This document shows positions 25,574 through 34,221 of a stretch of DNA of 34,221 nt, one piece after another. The translations under genes and the position numbers were made by a program. Within the stretch, counting starts at the first letter, position 1. The number at the start of each line of letters is the position of its first letter. This DNA is from Sulfuritalea hydrogenivorans sk43H (GTDB lineage Bacteria > Pseudomonadota > Gammaproteobacteria > Burkholderiales > Rhodocyclaceae): contig CAMBRI010000019.1 in the NCBI GenBank assembly GCA_945870205.1, forward strand, positions 1 to 34,221, written 5' to 3'. The notes under the pieces are model-generated. The model saw nothing but the letters and a program-made list of their open reading frames with translations, had not been told where the DNA came from and searched no databases.

Positions 25574-25853
25574 GACCCGCTCGTCAGCGGCACGGGTGTC
25601 GATAACCGAAGTCGCATGGATGCCATCGCCATTCGGTGCGAATTGAGCAAGGGATCGGAAATCTTCTTGGTCCTTAGCGCGGCAAATCTCGCCAACGTGA
25701 CATATATCACGCACCAATAGCCCCGTAGTCAGTATAGTCTTGCATTGGAAACCCTCGCAAATACAGGAACCGATCGCTTTAGTAGTAGTTTTGCGTGTTC
25801 TTGGCTGCCGTCGGGACATGTTTTTTTGTTCGCTGTTTGCTAGGTAACTTTCC
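25574..25853. other. 280-bp upstream region of the giant protease gene
   Basis: No gene. Holds the palindrome and -10 box described separately (25696-25738) and a leader of about 109 bases with a T-run (25821-25827). Only a weak AGGTAA ribosome-binding sequence precedes the GTG start. Confidence 0.5.
25696..25738 (+). promoter_or_regulatory. Candidate class II CRP/FNR-family promoter
   Basis: CGTGA (25696-25700), CATATA, TCACG (25707-25711): a perfect outer palindrome of the GTGA-N6-TCAC type bound by CRP/Vfr-like regulators. TATAGT follows at 25733-25738. If +1 is 25745, the palindrome centre is at -41.5, the class II position, replacing a -35 box. Inferred; the regulator is not in the window. 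Confidence 0.45.
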
Positions 25854-28800
25854 GTGACCACGACCGCCGCTTTTGTAGGCCTCACCGGTAACCCCGAGAC
25901 AGACGGCCTGCTGTTCGGCACGGTATGGAGAGTCGGTGCTGGCGGTACGGCGACCACCACGCTGACTTACAGCTTCGCCACCTACGTCAGCCTCTGGCCC
26001 GGCTACGGCAGCGTCTCCGAACCCACCACCGGCTTCGCCCCAATGGCCGCCACCGCACAGCAGGCCGTGCGTGGTGCGCTGCTCGCCTGGAGCAGTGTCG
26101 CCAACCTCCAGTTCCAGGAAGTAACAGACGACGCCACCGGATCCGGCACCCTGAGGATTGGCTACACAACTCTGGGCATGGGTGCCAGCCAACTGGGATA
26201 TGCCTATGTTCCCAACGATACAGCCAATGGTGGGGATGTCTGGCTCAACGCGCAGCTCGAGAACAGTCTCTACGCCAGCTTTACCCCTGGCAGCCTGTCA
26301 AGTTACGCACTTATCCACGAACTGGGTCATGCCCTTGGTCTCAAGCATCCCCATGCCGAAAGTCCGCTGAACAGCATCACGCTGGGCAGCCTTGAGGGCA
26401 ACATCTTCAACAGTGTCATGAGTTACTACGCAGGTCCCGACGGAACGCTCAGCCTGACAAGTATCGACCGACTTCCCAGTACTCCGATGTCACTCGACAT
26501 CGATGCTCTGCAGGCCCTGTATGGCGCCAACACTACTTTTCACAATGGAAACGATACCTACAGTTTCGATGGCAACGGCAAGTATCTCGAAACCATATAC
26601 GACACCGGTGGAAACGATACGATTCAAGTCACCGGAACCCAGGACACAACTATCGACCTGCGGGCAAACCACTGGAGCCAAATCGGGATACCGGTGCAGA
26701 TCACCGGAGGAGCAGGTCAGAACGCAGACACAGTGCGGATCTACCGCGCTACCCAGATCGAGAATGCTATCGGCGGTGATGGCAATGATCTCCTGACCGG
26801 CAATGACGGCAACAACCAGCTTACTGGCAACGGCGGTAACGATACCCTCGTCGGATCTCTGGGGGACGACACGCTGACGGGAGGAAGTGGAGCCGACATC
26901 TTCGTCCTAGCCGTCGACGGCAACAGCACAATTGCCGACTTCAATCCGGCTCAGGGTGACCGGTTAAGTATCGGACAGTTGTTACCGACGCTGATCGGCT
27001 ATACCCCGGGAGACAACCTCTTTACCAGCGGATTCCTTACGCTGAGTCAGAGCGGAGCAGACACGCTGGTCAATCTTGATCGCGATGGTGCCGGGAGTGG
27101 TTACTTCGACCAACCAATAGCGAGGCTACCCAACACCACGGCGGCAGGGATAACGGGGCAGTCGATTATTGTTTCGCCGTCAGCACCAGGTACCAGCAGC
27201 AATCTTGCGCCGTCGTTTTATTCCCCAGGTAGAGGAGTAGTTGCTGCAGATTTTGGGTCGACCAGCGAGTCAGCAGAAAGGGTTCTCATTCAGTCTGATG
27301 GAAAAGTCCTGATCGTAGGATCCGCATCAGACGGAATAGGCTCTAACAGCAAAATTGCGTTGGCCCGGTATGACTCGCATGGTGTTCTTGACGCTGCTTT
27401 TGGCGATGGCGGAAAGGTCGCTACCAGTATTGCATCGCAAAGCGGTGTTTTCGACGCGGCAATTCAAGCGGATGGAAAGATCCTCGTAGCCGGATATTCG
27501 GTTTCGCTAACAACGGGTAACGGTCAGTTCACGGTAATTCGCTATAGCGCCGCTGGAAGTATTGACACGAGTTTTGGTAGCGGCGGCATAGCGATTGTTG
27601 ATTTTGGTGGAAGCAGCGGCGCATGCAGCATCGCAACGCAGGCTGACGGAAAGATAGTCGTTGCGGGGTATGTATGGAGCGCGCAGAGCCAAGGCGATTT
27701 TGCGCTTGCCCGGCTCAATGACGATGGCACTCCCGATATCAGCTTTGACGGCGATGGCAAGGCTACAACAGTAATCAGTGCCGGCCAGGATCGAGGTGAG
27801 GGCGTCGTCATTCAGCCTGACGGAAAGATCATTGTTGCAGGAACCACTGACAGCTACGCCCACGCTTTAAGCAGATATAACGCCGACGGGAGTCTGGATA
27901 CAACATTCTCGGACGACGGCGTAGTGACTGGTAGTGGTTATTCGCCTTCTGTCGCTCTGCAAGCAGACGGAAAGATATTGGTCGGTGGCATCCTCTATTT
28001 GGGCGGATACAACAACGACTTCGTCCTTTCTCGTTACGGCGCTGATGGCAGTTTGGACGTCACCTTCGGCGTCAATGGAACGGTTAGCACACCCATTGGT
28101 GCGGTGAATGACTCTGCGTATGCAATTGCAGTGCAAGTCGATGGAAAAATTATTCTCGTTGGCCAAAGTGTCACCGCTGCTCCCGACAGCTATTCCGATA
28201 TCGCTGTGTTGCGCTACAACCCGGATGGAAGTCTCGATAATTCGTTCTCGGGCGATGGAATCTCAATAACTCAGTACGGGACGGGATATAGATCTGCGTA
28301 CGCGAATACCGTAGCCCTTCAAGAAGACGGGAAGATTGTTGTTGCAGGCACTGGCTACGATGGCGTCAGCGGACAAGACTTTCTCACTGCTCGCTATAAC
28401 ATCGACGGCACTCTGGACTACACATTTGCATCTGCTACGGCCGGCTTGCAAGGCAACGCGATCCACATAGAAGGCGGCAACGCCATTGTCCTTGAACCCA
28501 ACATAAGGGTCGCAGACGCCGAACTGACTCTTGCGCACAACTACGCCGGGGCCACGCTGACGCTGATGCGTCATGGCAGCGCAGCACCAGAAGATGTATT
28601 CGCCTTTAAGGCGATCGGTTCGCTTTTCGCAGTCAGTGGCAACGAGTTGCGGATGGGCTCCCTACAAGGATCTGCCTTTGCGACCTTCGCGAGTCAGGGC
28701 GGCACACTGACCATTAACTTCGCCGGTGAAGAAGGCGCAGTGAGTAATGCGTTGGTGAATGACGTAATACGCCATGTCACCTATGCGAACACATCAGACA

Positions 28801-31800
28801 ATCCACCCGAAACGGTTCAGGTCGATTGGCTTTTCAGCGACGGGAATATGGGAGGCCAAGGCACCGGGCCGGCGCTAACCGCTTCGGGAACCACGCTGGT
28901 GTCTATCGTTGCGGACCACATACAAACCGGTTCGAGCAATGCTGACAACATCGCCGGGACAAACTACCCGGACCTGTTACTCGGTCTCGATGGAATTGAC
29001 ACCATTAACGGGGGATGGAGCGACGATACCCTTACCGGCGGATTGGGAAACGATTTCCTCATAGGAGGTCAGGGAACGGATCGTGCCGTCTACTCAGGGA
29101 GTTTGGCTGAATACACGATTATCAGCAATGAAAATGGCTCTTACGAAATCACTGACTCGGTTACGTCCAATGGTGATGACGGCACAGATACCCTGACAGG
29201 CATCGAGAAGCTGCAATTCTCTGATGGGGTTTATGGAACGCTATACGTAAGCGGGCCATCGTCCAGTGCAAATCTGAACACGGCGCCGAGCTTCCGGACT
29301 TCCAGCGGCATAGCAATTACAAAAGTCGGATTGAGCAACGATTTGGCCAAAGCGCTTGTCATTCAACTCGATGGCAAGATCATAGTTGCCGGAAGCACAT
29401 ACAACGGAAACAATTTCGACATCGCCTTGCTGCGATATGGCGAAGACGGAAGTCTCGATTCCACTCTTAATGCGGATGGCAAAGTCACTACGGCGAGCGG
29501 TCTGGGTGGCAGCGATGAAGCTTTTTCGGTTGCGCTTCAGGCAGATGGGAAAATTCTTGTTAGCGGCCGTACTAACGACGGTAGGCCGTCCCTCATCAGG
29601 TATTGGTCTGATGGGGGTTTAGATGCTTCTTTTGGTGGCGACGGAATAGTAGTCGAACCTACAACTGTGTGGCCTCCCCCGTCAAGCAATTACCTTGACC
29701 TTGCCGTGCTTCCCAGTGGAAAAATATTGGCTGCTGGAAGCTACCCGGGCGGCGTGGTTGGTTACCTGGGGAACGGCTCTCTCGATGCCGGGTTCGGAAG
29801 TAATGGACAGGCAATTGCCAACGTCTTTGGCAATGCCACCGCATTTGCAGTTCAGGCAGACGGATCGGTTCTGCTTGCGTCAAGCATGATGGGCAGCGTG
29901 TCGCTTGCGCGTCTATTATCGGGTGGCGCGGCGGACCCGAGCTTTGGATCAAACGGTGTCGTATCGCTACAAGTCGGTTCTAACTCATTCAATGCGACGG
30001 TCCTGGAGGTACTCGGGAACGGAAAGATCTTGATTGCCGGCGATTCCTCCAACGGGACCAATTCGGACCTAGCACTGAAACTCCTGAATGGCGATGGATC
30101 GGCTGATCAGACATTTGGCGCTAATGGCGAAGTTGTCACGCCTATAGGGACAGGGGACGATCACCTTAAAGGCATCGCGATTCAAACTGATGGAAAGATT
30201 CTCGCCGTCGCAGATACAAGGAACGCCACCGACTTTGACCTCGGCATTGTTCGGTATAACTCCGATGGCTCAATTGATCTGAGTTTTGGCGATCAGGGAA
30301 AAGTTGTACTCCGAGTCGGATCTGGCAATGACCATGGAACAGGCATAGCGGTTCAAGACGACGGAAAGATTCTGGTCCTTGGTGATACATACAACGGAAC
30401 TGACTCGGATGTGGTGCTGGCGCGGTTCAATCAAGATGGGACAATCGACGATGGCTTCGGGTCGGTCGATACCTTCGGTGAAAAGCCGATCTTCCGAATC
30501 CACGGGAGTCCAGTCCTTTTAGAGCCGAATGCGAAGATCCAAGACGCAGAGCTAACAGATAGCAGTTACGCGGGAGCCAGCCTGACTCTTTCGCGGCACG
30601 GCGGCGCGAGTACGGATGACGTCTTTTCAGCGAAAGGGGCGCTTGCGCCGCTGATCGAAGGCGGAGTCCTGCGTGTATCTGGAACTGCCATCGGTACGGT
30701 CACCCACAATAGCGGCGGCATATTGTCGCTGGGCTTCAATGCCGGCGCGGTTCAGGAACTGGTTGACCGGGCACTGCAGTCCATTGGCTATCAGAACATC
30801 AGCGACACCCCGCCGACCGATGTGATGATCGACTGGAATTTCTCCGATGGCAATGTAGGGTCTCAGGGATCGGGAGGGACACTGGCTGCAATGGGCAGTA
30901 CGCACCTGAACACCTACATGGACCAGCAGATCATTGGCACTGGCCAGCGAGCCCCGACAATCTTCGGGTTGCAAGATGGCGGCTGGCTAAGCATTACAGA
31001 GTCCATCGAGCGGTTTAATGCCCAAGGCGAAAGCATTCTTCATGTGGCAATCCCCCCTGATGCAAGCGTGGGGTATCAAAGCGCGGCCATGGGTACTGAT
31101 GGGAAGATATTGCTCACATGGCTCAGATATCTTGGGTCAAGTGACTACCAATTAGCTGGCTACTTGTTTGATCCTGAAAGCGCCACCTTCCTTTCTGTTC
31201 CACTAATAACTGAAACCCTGCATGCCGGAGGCGGAACAACATTCTCAGTCACATCCTTGTCGACTGGCGGATACGGCATTGCCTGGACGACTGTAAATGC
31301 TGAGGTGAGATATCAAGCGTTGGATTCCAATGGAACCGCGACGTCATTGCCGATTATCGTCAAGGGTGGAAATTCAACTGGGATTGCAGACAACCCCTTT
31401 ATTACGGGAATGAATGTTTCCCAACTATCTATAACAGGATTGCAGAACGGCAAGGTATTAACGCAGTGGACATCAAGCGAAGGCTTGCCATCTCTTGACT
31501 ATAAGCTTTATGAACAGTTTCTAAGTGACGACGGCAGTTTGCTTGGATCAAGAATCATCAACAATATATCGGATGCCTCTCATCCGGGCATCATGAATCT
31601 TTTGCCACTTGGGGCCGGTGGATTCATAGGTGTCTGGAGTACGTCGAATGGTTTCATCAACTACAACTCGCAGATACTCGGGCAACACTTCTCGGCGAGC
31701 GGCGAAAAAATTGGTGCAGAAGTAGTCCTGAGTTCATTTAGTGGTGGTGGCAAGTACAACCCATCTATTGCCGAGTTGGCGAATGGGAACTTCGTCGCTA

Positions 31801-33917
31801 CTTGGAATGCCACGGGTATAGAGAATGGCGCATATAACTTTGGCATGCCCACCGGTAATTCGGGAGTTTTTGGCCGATTGTTTGGCGCTGACCTTGTCCC
31901 GATCGGTGACGATTTTCGAGTCAACTATTCAACCACGGGATCTGGTTACGGCTCATCCGTCGCTGGGCTTAGCGACGGCACATTTGTTGTTGGCTGGGAA
32001 ACGGCACCTAGTGGGGGCGCGATAGTCGGTAGCGCGTTCGTAAAACACTATCCGATCCCCGATCAGGTGCCTGTCGTAGCCAATCCAATTCCGGATAGAG
32101 AGTTCGTCGCAGGAGCGCCTTTTGCCATTCAGATTCCGTCACTGACGTTCAACAACCTTGATCCCGGAGACGCGCTTCAGTACCAAGTCAAATTAGCCAA
32201 TGGCAATGCTCTGCCACAGACCGCCCAATTTAACGCGCAGAGTTTGATGCTCACAGGGGCCCTGGGGGTTGGCACCTGGAGTTTGAAAGCGATCGCGACA
32301 GACATGCATGGCAAATCTGCCGAAGATGTTTTCAGCATCGCTGTCTATGGTGAGGCGGGGCCGCCTGAAACAAGACCAATCTATCAAAGTACTCATCTTG
32401 TTCACATAAATACCGAAAGTGTCTTTGTGGTTAGCCAGAAAGCGGATGGTTCATTAATCCCCGCCAAATATGGAATGTTTGACTATTCCTATTCGACATC
32501 GAGCGATGGCAGGTATATTGCTTTTTACTCAGACTCTCCCACTGTTGTTTCCGGGGACACAAACAATGCTGGTGATATTTTTCTGAAGGATTTGGTGTCG
32601 GGCGATGTAAGCCTCGTAAGTGCGAATGCGCAGGGCGTAGTTGGAAATGGATACAGCACGCGACCATCAATTTCCGGGGACGGAAAATACGCGGCATTTG
32701 TAAGCTTCGCGAACAATTTCGATGGTGTTGATCTAAATAATTCGGCAGACGTATTTGTAAAAGATCTTCAGAGTGGTGCTTTGCACAGGGTTACGAATGA
32801 TCCGTTATGGGAAGATGCTATCGGATCTTGTTGGCTTAACTTTGATGGAAGCCAAGTTGCGTTTTCGGCAAATATGAATGACTTGGCGCCCGGGGACACG
32901 AACGGAACTACTGAGAATTATCTGGCGGATCGATTTAGTGGATCCATTCAGGTTGCTAACCAATCACCATTAGCTGGATTTGATTCCTCTGTCTCAGATG
33001 ACGGGAGATATTTCGTCTACGGCAATCAAGCCAAGATCTATATTAAGGACACCGTAACCGGACTCGATACGCGGATGGATACATCTTCATCCGGTGCGGA
33101 TGCAAACTCTTGGAGCTATCGACCGGTAATCTCAGGCGATGGCAATTACATAGTGTTTTATAGCAATGCATCCAACCTCGATGGAGGGGATGGTGGCCCA
33201 TACGCGGATATCTTCGTCAAGAGTCGTGTCACTGGTGACGTTGTCAAGGTAAGTAAGACCACGGAGGGATTTGGGGGGAACGCAAGCGCATATTCGCCGG
33301 AGATATCAGGTGATGGCCGGTATGTATTTTTTGGGACGGAGGCAACAAATCTCGTTGATGGCGGAGTTCCTGCCGGTGGAGCCATTCTTCGCTTCGAGAA
33401 TCCGCTGTATACAGGGCCGCTTGCAAACAATGTAACTGGCGGCAGCCTCGGCTTTTCTGGATACCTCCGCGTCGGGTCAACCTTAACCGTTGTCGATCAA
33501 CTGCATGACGGGGACGGGCTCGGCCCCCGGTCCTACCAATGGCAATATCTTGACAACTCATGGCAGTGGGGGGATATCGCTGGGGCCGTGCATGAAAGCC
33601 TAATACTCCCAACTGAGCCCTATCGTTCTGTCAGAGTTGTTGCATCTTATACAGACGGTAACGGTCGGCATGAGAGTGTAGCGACACCCCAGTCCAGCGT
33701 CATACAAGCGGCATATACAAATCTGAACGTGGACGTCTTCGCTATCCGGCCGACCGTTCAAGGAACAGCGACAGCCGATGGCCTTGGTGGGATGACATTG
33801 CCTGACCAGTTGACTTCCTATCGGCCGATTAGCCCTTATCAGAATTCCTATTTAGGGATTGCCGAGTTTGATATAGCGAGTATTGATCCAACCGCAAAAT
33901 CACTGCTGTCCGGTTAA
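25854..33917 (+). CDS. Giant serralysin-type metalloprotease with RTX, delta-60 and PD40 repeats
   Basis: A 2,687-residue protein. Residues about 1-230 are an M10 serralysin/matrixin catalytic domain: zinc site [11 protein letters not shown] with H155, E156, H159 and H165, and Met-turn SVMSYY (M189). RTX nonapeptides (GGxGxDxL type) lie at about 306-350, with a second patch at 1025-1075. Seven delta-60 repeats (pattern [10 protein letters not shown] ... RYNxDGSLDxSFG) at about 465-862 are followed by a beta-rich domain with [14 protein letters not shown] (about 866-1022). The same pair recurs: seven repeats at 1145-1538, then [14 protein letters not shown] (1541-1690). Next come W/G-rich repeats (1700-2065), a cadherin-like domain (2069-2165), PD40-like propeller repeats ([11 protein letters not shown]; about 2205-2492) and an Ig-like domain (2525-2612). 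No signal peptide, which fits type I secretion, but no secretion genes are in the window. GTG start. Gene base composition is lower in GC than the housekeeping half. The C-terminus may be cut by the adjacent IS. Confidence 0.85.
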   Translation: MTTTAAFVGLTGNPETDGLLFGTVWRVGAGGTATTTLTYSFATYVSLWPGYGSVSEPTTGFAPMAATAQQAVRGALLAWSSVANLQFQEVTDDATGSGTLRIGYTTLGMGASQLGYAYVPNDTANGGDVWLNAQLENSLYASFTPGSLSSYALIHELGHALGLKHPHAESPLNSITLGSLEGNIFNSVMSYYAGPDGTLSLTSIDRLPSTPMSLDIDALQALYGANTTFHNGNDTYSFDGNGKYLETIYDTGGNDTIQVTGTQDTTIDLRANHWSQIGIPVQITGGAGQNADTVRIYRATQIENAIGGDGNDLLTGNDGNNQLTGNGGNDTLVGSLGDDTLTGGSGADIFVLAVDGNSTIADFNPAQGDRLSIGQLLPTLIGYTPGDNLFTSGFLTLSQSGADTLVNLDRDGAGSGYFDQPIARLPNTTAAGITGQSIIVSPSAPGTSSNLAPSFYSPGRGVVAADFGSTSESAERVLIQSDGKVLIVGSASDGIGSNSKIALARYDSHGVLDAAFGDGGKVATSIASQSGVFDAAIQADGKILVAGYSVSLTTGNGQFTVIRYSAAGSIDTSFGSGGIAIVDFGGSSGACSIATQADGKIVVAGYVWSAQSQGDFALARLNDDGTPDISFDGDGKATTVISAGQDRGEGVVIQPDGKIIVAGTTDSYAHALSRYNADGSLDTTFSDDGVVTGSGYSPSVALQADGKILVGGILYLGGYNNDFVLSRYGADGSLDVTFGVNGTVSTPIGAVNDSAYAIAVQVDGKIILVGQSVTAAPDSYSDIAVLRYNPDGSLDNSFSGDGISITQYGTGYRSAYANTVALQEDGKIVVAGTGYDGVSGQDFLTARYNIDGTLDYTFASATAGLQGNAIHIEGGNAIVLEPNIRVADAELTLAHNYAGATLTLMRHGSAAPEDVFAFKAIGSLFAVSGNELRMGSLQGSAFATFASQGGTLTINFAGEEGAVSNALVNDVIRHVTYANTSDNPPETVQVDWLFSDGNMGGQGTGPALTASGTTLVSIVADHIQTGSSNADNIAGTNYPDLLLGLDGIDTINGGWSDDTLTGGLGNDFLIGGQGTDRAVYSGSLAEYTIISNENGSYEITDSVTSNGDDGTDTLTGIEKLQFSDGVYGTLYVSGPSSSANLNTAPSFRTSSGIAITKVGLSNDLAKALVIQLDGKIIVAGSTYNGNNFDIALLRYGEDGSLDSTLNADGKVTTASGLGGSDEAFSVALQADGKILVSGRTNDGRPSLIRYWSDGGLDASFGGDGIVVEPTTVWPPPSSNYLDLAVLPSGKILAAGSYPGGVVGYLGNGSLDAGFGSNGQAIANVFGNATAFAVQADGSVLLASSMMGSVSLARLLSGGAADPSFGSNGVVSLQVGSNSFNATVLEVLGNGKILIAGDSSNGTNSDLALKLLNGDGSADQTFGANGEVVTPIGTGDDHLKGIAIQTDGKILAVADTRNATDFDLGIVRYNSDGSIDLSFGDQGKVVLRVGSGNDHGTGIAVQDDGKILVLGDTYNGTDSDVVLARFNQDGTIDDGFGSVDTFGEKPIFRIHGSPVLLEPNAKIQDAELTDSSYAGASLTLSRHGGASTDDVFSAKGALAPLIEGGVLRVSGTAIGTVTHNSGGILSLGFNAGAVQELVDRALQSIGYQNISDTPPTDVMIDWNFSDGNVGSQGSGGTLAAMGSTHLNTYMDQQIIGTGQRAPTIFGLQDGGWLSITESIERFNAQGESILHVAIPPDASVGYQSAAMGTDGKILLTWLRYLGSSDYQLAGYLFDPESATFLSVPLITETLHAGGGTTFSVTSLSTGGYGIAWTTVNAEVRYQALDSNGTATSLPIIVKGGNSTGIADNPFITGMNVSQLSITGLQNGKVLTQWTSSEGLPSLDYKLYEQFLSDDGSLLGSRIINNISDASHPGIMNLLPLGAGGFIGVWSTSNGFINYNSQILGQHFSASGEKIGAEVVLSSFSGGGKYNPSIAELANGNFVATWNATGIENGAYNFGMPTGNSGVFGRLFGADLVPIGDDFRVNYSTTGSGYGSSVAGLSDGTFVVGWETAPSGGAIVGSAFVKHYPIPDQVPVVANPIPDREFVAGAPFAIQIPSLTFNNLDPGDALQYQVKLANGNALPQTAQFNAQSLMLTGALGVGTWSLKAIATDMHGKSAEDVFSIAVYGEAGPPETRPIYQSTHLVHINTESVFVVSQKADGSLIPAKYGMFDYSYSTSSDGRYIAFYSDSPTVVSGDTNNAGDIFLKDLVSGDVSLVSANAQGVVGNGYSTRPSISGDGKYAAFVSFANNFDGVDLNNSADVFVKDLQSGALHRVTNDPLWEDAIGSCWLNFDGSQVAFSANMNDLAPGDTNGTTENYLADRFSGSIQVANQSPLAGFDSSVSDDGRYFVYGNQAKIYIKDTVTGLDTRMDTSSSGADANSWSYRPVISGDGNYIVFYSNASNLDGGDGGPYADIFVKSRVTGDVVKVSKTTEGFGGNASAYSPEISGDGRYVFFGTEATNLVDGGVPAGGAILRFENPLYTGPLANNVTGGSLGFSGYLRVGSTLTVVDQLHDGDGLGPRSYQWQYLDNSWQWGDIAGAVHESLILPTEPYRSVRVVASYTDGNGRHESVATPQSSVIQAAYTNLNVDVFAIRPTVQGTATADGLGGMTLPDQLTSYRPISPYQNSYLGIAEFDIASIDPTAKSLLSG

Positions 33918-34039
33918 ATTGAAGGTTGAATCGCTGTAAGTCATGACTGACAAGGGTTTCCGAGCGACAAGGGGTGTCTCCGATTTGAATTCAAAAATGC
34001 CGTTCCGCCAGAATTTCGAGCTTTTGCTCGGAGATCGCC
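33918..34039 (+). mobile_element. Left end and leader of the IS4-family element
   Basis: 122 bases between the stop of the giant gene and the transposase ATG. It must contain the IS left terminus and its promoter. No second gene fits. Exact boundary unknown. Confidence 0.45.
34017..34030 (+). promoter_or_regulatory. Hairpin at the transposase ribosome-binding site
   Basis: CGAGC (34017-34021) and GCTCG (34026-34030) around TTTT, ending at the GGAG (34030-34033) before the ATG. Such stems in IS4-family elements can hide the start from messages that read in from outside. Confidence 0.35.
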
Positions 34040-34221
34040 ATGAACACTGGCAAGACGCTGTTCGCGCAGGTTATGGACTTTCTGCCGTGGAAGACCTTTC
34101 ATCGAATCGTGGCGCGCCATGGTGGCGACAAGGGTGTTCGGGCATTGACGTGCGCCGAGCAATTTCGGGCGATGGCCTTTGCGCAGCTGACCTACCGAGA
34201 GAGTCTGCGGGATATCGAAGC
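34040..34221 (+). CDS. IS4-family transposase, 5' part (DUF4372 domain)
   Basis: The first 60 codons of a transposase running off the window: MNTGKTLFAQVMDFLPWKTF, then HRIVARHGGDKGVRALTCAEQFRAMAFAQLTYRESLRDIE. This is the DUF4372 N-terminal domain that precedes the DDE domain in a common IS4-family branch of proteobacteria. GGAG at 34030-34033 is a fitting ribosome-binding site. The left end of the IS lies somewhere in 33918-34016; I cannot place the terminal inverted repeat without the right end. The element sits directly behind the giant protease gene. Confidence 0.9.
   Translation, partial: MNTGKTLFAQVMDFLPWKTFHRIVARHGGDKGVRALTCAEQFRAMAFAQLTYRESLRDIE

Larger units (their letters stand above)
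22072..34221. mobile_element. Left part of a putative integrated element at tRNA-Asn
   Basis: From the tRNA-Asn 3' fragment rightward to at least the end of the window. Support: the att-like fragment, 10-bp iterons and an inverted repeat next to it, an AlpA-like HTH gene, several toxin-antitoxin pairs, transposase remnants and a large exoprotein gene, all without housekeeping genes. No integrase, phage structural or conjugation gene is visible here, so the element type is unknown. The right end lies outside the window. Confidence 0.55.

Noticed and set aside
25779-26192. Minus-strand Gly-rich frame antisense to the protease head
   Set aside because: Shadow of the M10 domain coding sequence; no start signal or motif.
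26760-30450. Regular DNA repetition that could suggest a CRISPR array or tandem repeat
   Set aside because: The repetition is protein-level (RTX and delta-60 repeats), without conserved identical DNA repeats or unique spacers.

Overview
The window is a piece of a high-GC betaproteobacterial chromosome. Its gene order and protein sequences look most like Rhodocyclales or Sterolibacteriaceae relatives; this is inferred from gene order and remembered family sequences, not from a search. It divides into a dense housekeeping half (about 1-20.8 kb) and an accessory half (about 20.8-34.2 kb).

Housekeeping half. A leftward maf/yceF gene faces a rightward run of yceD, rpmF, plsX, fabH, fabD, fabG, acpP and fabF. 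This run covers an rRNA/L32 pair and then the core of type II fatty acid synthesis, from acyl-phosphate transfer through malonyl loading, initiation, reduction and elongation on ACP. A small YgfX-like membrane protein follows and converges on leftward nadB (NAD synthesis). Divergent from nadB is the envelope-stress operon rpoE-rseA-rseB-rseC-mucD (sigma-E, anti-sigma, regulator, thiol/membrane protein, periplasmic protease) with a small CxxC glutaredoxin-like gene, closed by an intrinsic terminator. Next is a tightly overlapped run of lepA, lepB, a DUF4845 gene, rnc, era, recO, pdxJ, acpS and nagZ: translation, secretion, RNA processing, ribosome assembly, repair, cofactor synthesis, ACP activation and cell-wall recycling.

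Accessory half. After nagZ come a truncated ParB-like gene and a hicAB toxin-antitoxin pair. A 3' fragment of a tRNA-Asn gene with its own terminator then marks what looks like one end (att copy) of an integrated element that extends rightward out of the window. Just inside that end are 10-bp-spaced TACCGC iterons, an inverted repeat and an AlpA/excisionase-like HTH gene. Then come a DUF4160/DUF2442-HTH pair, a parDE-like pair, a higBA-like pair and decayed remnants of one integrase-type transposase.

The rest is one 2,687-residue gene. It encodes a serralysin-type zinc metalloprotease head with RTX repeats, followed by two blocks of seven delta-60 repeats (candidate seven-bladed propellers), two copies of a beta-rich domain, a second RTX patch, a cadherin-like domain, PD40-type propeller repeats and an Ig-like domain. 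It has no N-terminal signal peptide, as expected for a type I secretion substrate. It ends just before the 5' end of an IS4-family transposase gene that runs off the window. A CGTGA-N6-TCACG palindrome sits exactly 41.5 bp upstream of the start site predicted from a TATAGT box, the geometry of a class II CRP/FNR-family activated promoter. The best candidates for something unusual are this giant chimeric protease and its promoter, the iteron-bearing element end, and the set of toxin-antitoxin-like operons that all appear to start transcription at or within a few bases of the first start codon.
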